A stretch of DNA of 64,000 bases from Daucus carota subsp. sativus. Its lineage: Eukaryota > Streptophyta > Magnoliopsida > Apiales > Apiaceae. Below are positions 60,501 through 64,000 of this stretch, one piece after another. The notes below the pieces were generated by a model. It made no database searches, was not told the DNA's origin, and saw only the letters and a list, made by a program, of their open reading frames with translations. Position 1 is the stretch's first letter. Each line of letters begins with the position of its first letter. Location: positions 6,042,501-6,106,500 of the forward strand of contig NC_030387.2 in NCBI RefSeq assembly GCF_001625215.2, given 5' to 3'. The translations under genes were made by a program, and so were the position numbers.

Positions 60501-61940
60501 GATTACTTAAGTAAACAAAATTTTGCACCTCATAAGTTAAGGTTCGTTCTAGAAAACTAACACAACATGATATCTAACTTTTGACACATTTCACCCCCTC
60601 CTGCATGTCTTTTTATTAAAAAATGACAATTTAACTTCTGCAGCAGTATTATAGTCGAGTAATTTTCTCAACAGAACACAACATTATTTTTCGACGTATA
60701 AATAAATTCCAATCCTCTATGTGTATACGCATAATCATGATGGTGAATTGATGATCCATCTAAAAGGCAAATGAACCAAAACAAACGAGGAGATTTGGGA
60801 GTTGGGACAATTATTATGGTAACAATGTCTTGCACAGACCATCAGCCAATTTTACTTAAATATAGATTGCTGAGGTGAGAAAGTAGTGGAAGAATTTAGC
60901 AGAATTTATGTCCTCATTGTCCAAAAGACGATGGATTTCTCAGCTCGAACAATTATATTACATAATGGCACAACAAGAACCAGAGCAACAACAGAAAAAT
61001 ACTTTAAAACCAGATTATTTCCCTCAGCATAATTTAGACTCGAAGAGGATTTGCAGACTAAAGGAGATGAGTTTATGGAATGGTCCATTCATGAGATTGA
61101 AGGAGCGTGATCTAGCTGTATTGTACGTTAAAGTTCAAAAAGCGGACAAAAGGAATTATTCAGACAAATAGATGGCAAAAGCACCCACAGTTTGCAGAGA
61201 AAATTGAGCTGAAGACGTAGCTTTAACTTAGTAAAGACCAAAGAAACCAACTGATCATTAAATTTTGACGCTGCAGTTTCGCTTGGAAGGTGAGCAACTC
61301 GGTGCCTATCGCATTTTACTTTCAAAAGCTTACAATTGTGATACCATTGCCATACTACAACAAAATGCAAAATGTAGCAATCCAGGAGGGGGGGGGGGGA
61401 ATCAAAGATATGTAGTTTCAGCATATGCTTGCAACAATTAAAAAGTTCGAGAATGTTTTTAGGGCTCTTCGGTTATACACAAAAGTAGCTGCCACTGTGC
61501 CACATTCTAAACTACACGAAAGGAAGTCCTCTCTTACTCCGCTAATTAACTAACTAGTATCAATTCAAAAAGTGTGCTTGTAAACACCAAATTTACATTA
61601 CATACATCAAGACCTAACAAAAACAATTAATTCGAGAATAAAAGAAATCACAGGAATTTCGAAACACGTAAATTGAAAAGAAGGGAGATGCGTACAAGCG
61701 ATAGTCAGTGGTGTAAACAGAAGGCAGAGGAAGAGGAAGATAAGTCTTTCTTCTTCTTCTCCTTCGTCTTCCAGTAGTTGAAGCAGCTAGTTTGTATAAA
61801 TTGGATATCTTCTCCTTGAATTTATTATTATCATTCTGTTCATCAGAGATTGTGAGTTTTTCAAGCATATTGTTCCAGAGCGATCTAGGGTTCCACACAG
61901 CCATCGCTCTTTCCTTCCCGGGACTTGAAGATCTCTCCAT
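48529..61940 (-). CDS. DGS1: DGS1-like mitochondrial protein (NCA2 family)
   Basis: Fourteen exons join in frame to 602 residues: 61940-61696, 59998-59884, 59767-59564, 58876-58739, 58544-58383, 56221-56027, 55710-55610, 53703-53614, 51926-51854, 51779-51751, 51649-51526, 49237-49127, 48832-48732, 48649-48529. DGS1 is a mitochondrial outer-membrane protein. It was found as a suppressor of the dgd1 galactolipid mutant and is linked to lipid and mitochondrial homeostasis. An Arg-rich stretch (RRRRRRRKTY, about residue 70) precedes VLEDILEYIF and IQKNLQFWQS. Membrane segments are WMRYACGILGISVCSAWLL (about residue 280) and NFAVLAALPAFLLSLAILAL (about residue 470). The NCA2 region follows with NASDQELLEIMMAR, YEKELMHPIQNLLKGEL and EGRGRIARLQRRLL. 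The end is VYDCLLPSLKRY. Exon 10 is only 29 nt. The start is the first ATG in this frame. Confidence 0.94.
52921..53152. mobile_element. Stowaway MITE in DGS1 intron 8
   Basis: Termini CTCCCTCCGGTCCATTTTAT and TTATAAAAGAGACCAGAGGG AG, flanked by TA (52919-52920 and 53153-53154). The interior is AT-rich and non-coding. Confidence 0.92.
55816..55833. repeat. Run of 18 G in a DGS1 intron
   Basis: An uninterrupted G tract next to exon 7 on the upstream side of the minus-strand gene. On the coding strand it is a C tract. Confidence 0.8.
56956..57148. mobile_element. Mutator-like MITE in DGS1 intron 5 with 9-bp duplication
   Basis: Nearly the whole 193 bp folds back. The left arm GTGTGCCCAAGGGCACATGC and the right arm GTGTGCCCTTGGGCACACC pair, as do TAAGCACTAA and TTAGTGCTTA further in. 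ATATGGTAA flanks both sides exactly (56947-56955 and 57149-57157). A 9-bp target duplication is the mark of Mutator-like elements. Confidence 0.88.
61388..61399. repeat. Run of 12 G in DGS1 intron 1
   Basis: A homopolymer G tract in the first intron of the minus-strand DGS1 gene. Confidence 0.8.
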
Positions 61941-63897
61941 TGCACTACCGACTGGGATTTTGGGTTTAAAGGACCAACACCTAGGAGCTTGGGTTCGGCC
62001 AAAAATATATATACTGCATATCAGGGTCCAGGTTCCTCAAACATGTACCCGGTATTAAAAGTTTGTTTTAATATTCATCCGGCTGCCCACAGATCTCTTG
62101 AGTTTTTGGCACACACTCATTTGACCGCTTAATTAAAACTATTATTTTTAAAATTTTCATTTTCCAAATTATAATATTAATCATGTACTATTATTAAAAA
62201 AAAAAATTTAAAAATAACGATTTTAACTATGCGGTCAAAGGACTTAAAAATGTGTGCCAAAAAGTCAAACGACTTATATTTCAAAACAGAGGGAGTATGT
62301 TATTTAACCGGTCTCCATACATATACTAGGGAACATACATATATTAGCGAACTGGAACCATATGATATATCAATGATTATTTTTATATATTTATATTGAA
62401 ATATCACTGATCAAAAATGTCGTTATTCATTTTGAAAATGAGTAATTTAATATATTTTTATTTGATGTATATAATTTTTTTACAGAAATAACTTTTTTTT
62501 TTTGGTAGGATGGGTTAAGACAATAAATTAATTAAGATAACCTGCATCACTTTTCAACATTAAGAAACACGTCATGGGAAGTTGAAATTCAGTAAAAAAG
62601 ACAATTATAAAAAACTTTCATCAGAAGTTGATATTTAGTCCAAAAAAAGACAATTATAAAAGTTTTTCTTAAGCAATCCAGTGAGTTGCACGGTTACAAA
62701 AACGAGACACATGAGATAAGCATATATTCGAAATATACGCTATAAATCTGGAATTTTCTATAATAGCAGCAGCTGAGTCCTAAAGAGATGCAGTATACCG
62801 CAAGAGTTGAGCGGTATGAGGAAGATATTGTCAAGTACACCATCACAATTCTACCTCATCGATAATGCATACTACCTCATCGATAATGCATGGTGAGAGA
62901 TTTACGGCGATGAATAATTGATGACATAGTTTGGAGACTCCAAACACGAGGAATTTAACAATGATAAATATTCAGATTAAGCTTAAGAGGCTGATTTAAT
63001 AATTAAGAAAAGACAAATCCAAATTGACTAGGCAATGAAAGAAAATCCAGATATGAGATATAAATTCTCTTTAGGGGTAGTAACAACAATGAGAGAGTTA
63101 ACCATTGCAGATTTGCTGCAGGACATACCTGGCAAAGAAGAAATAAGAGTTAAAAAAACTCGAGAATTAAACTACTCTCATCTAGTCACACTCAAAATCC
63201 ACGTGCTCTACAGATTCAATGTTATCATGACAAATTAAACGGTTTGAGGATGATGAGCAGTTACAAATTTTCTTTTGTTGCTAAAACATTAACCAAAAGC
63301 TTCCACATAATTTTTTTAATTTAGGTTGTGCTCAAAGAGACCTAATAAGATTTCAAAATGATTTGATATGCGTAGAAGAAGCTGAAGTTTGTTGAGAATC
63401 ATGAGGTTGGACTAAATTCAAGTCAACACGATAGCCAGATTTTCTTTACGATTTTAAAAAGTAGGTACACAAAATTCAAAAAATTTCTAGGATATCAAAA
63501 ACTCGAGGGCCGGTTCCGGATGTATTATGCACCATGTATCTCGAAAAATGTTCTTTCATATAATTATTTAAAAAGGTCGATAAATATGTAATTTTTCAAA
63601 AAGTTTAGAACTTTTAATATTAATAGATGAACGAATAAAGTGATGGATATAAATTGTTACTACGTCTTGTGTGAGTATGAGATTGATTAGCACCCAAAAG
63701 CAACTTGCTAGAGTTGCTGGTGTTGGTTTAATAACTTCTCACGGAAAAAATCCTGATATAGATGACTCGTTTGTAAATGTAAATAAATGAAATTGATACA
63801 AGCACGGTCCATTTCCTCTTATCAACTTAATAAACACATACATGCAATCGATCACTCACATGTCACAACTATATGCACTCTAACACAATGCGTAGTT
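61941..63897. other. DGS1 promoter side and intergenic region
   Basis: The first few hundred bases hold the DGS1 5' UTR and promoter. A Stowaway-like remnant lies at about 62092-62295. The rest is AT-rich with no recognisable gene. Words such as AAAAGACAATTATAAAA recur at 62598 and 62646. Confidence 0.45.
62092..62295. mobile_element. Degenerate Stowaway-like MITE
   Basis: The right end reads AAAACAGAGGGAG followed by TA (62296-62297). The arms TTTTTGGCACACACTCATTT (62103) and AAATGTGTGCCAAAAAGTC (62248) pair, as do TTTGACCGC and GCGGTCAAA. The left terminus has decayed. Confidence 0.6.
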
Positions 63898-64000
63898 CTA
63901 ATTCAAGAACATCACGATATCAGTGCAGCTTAAACCGGCATCACGTCCAGTGATCTCGACAGGGAAGTTGCTGATGCGCTCAGATCCATCTTTGATCTCT
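63898..64000 (-). CDS. C-terminal end of an unidentified minus-strand gene
   Basis: Coming in from the right edge, the minus strand reads 33 codons (EIKDGSERISNFPVEITG, then AGLSCTDIV) and ends in TAG at 63898-63900. Base composition is clearly less AT-rich than the flank, as for the real exons here. I do not recognise the family. The gene body lies outside the window. Confidence 0.45.
   Translation of the reverse strand, partial: EIKDGSERISNFPVEITGRDAGLSCTDIVMFLN

Noticed and set aside
60908..61171. 87-codon plus-strand frame rich in Gln/Glu/Lys in DGS1 intron 1
   Set aside because: It has protein-like composition but no domain, and lies antisense within an intron; not enough to call a gene.

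Overview
This window is nuclear DNA from a flowering plant. It is AT-rich, its genes are split by GT-AG introns, and it holds plant-only families: a group I WRKY factor, a GPI-anchored lipid transfer protein, DGS1 and a GDT1/PML-type transporter. It also carries Stowaway, Harbinger and Mutator miniature transposons, a nuclear copy of plastid DNA and telobox-containing repeats. The gene structures suggest a dicot. I cannot name the species.

Genes, left to right. (1) The last exon of an unidentified plus-strand gene (stop at 1400). (2) Minus strand 2558-8315, a nine-exon GDT1/PML3-type Golgi cation transporter that uses one GC-AG intron. (3) Minus strand 12358-12666, a small intronless gene for a 102-residue unknown protein. 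(4) Minus strand 15117-19598, a five-exon group I WRKY factor of the WRKY2 type. (5) 20726-21275, a decayed minus-strand fragment of the 3' end of a SERRATE gene. (6) Minus strand 24058-25651, a six-exon phosphopantetheine adenylyltransferase (COAD). (7) Plus strand 36327-37815, a TRM9-type wobble-uridine tRNA methyltransferase, perhaps with a distant 5' UTR exon near 33.2 kb. (8) Plus strand 41751-43548, a three-exon GPI-anchored lipid transfer protein with plastid atpI DNA in its first intron. (9) 44580-46810, a dead Harbinger transposon with both ORFs recognisable. (10) 47161-47536, a 5'-truncated copy of a membrane-protein gene. (11) Minus strand 48529-61940, the fourteen-exon DGS1 gene. 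(12) 63898-64000, the C-terminal end of an unidentified minus-strand gene.

The intact genes are unrelated housekeeping or regulatory genes with no operon-like link. They serve Golgi Mn/Ca homeostasis, coenzyme A synthesis, tRNA modification, transcription, cell-surface lipid binding and mitochondrial lipid homeostasis.

The stretch between COAD and TRM9 (about 25.7-36.3 kb) has no recognisable protein gene and is the most unusual part. It holds a roughly 2 kb element (about 28.44-30.47 kb) with ~100 bp imperfect inverted ends. Inside that element is a ~203 bp tandem unit made of a perfect GC-rich hairpin and teloboxes, and one unit is split by a 570 bp miniature transposon with a TAA target duplication. 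Next come a head-to-head pair of miniature elements (30.5-31.3 kb), an array of AACGCTA/TAGCGTT hairpins (31.34-31.69 kb) and a third hairpin-word block (31.8-32.6 kb). These have no coding capacity I can see and may be a family of non-autonomous elements.

Exon limits were read by eye from splice signals, frame continuity and remembered family conservation. No alignment or RNA evidence was available.
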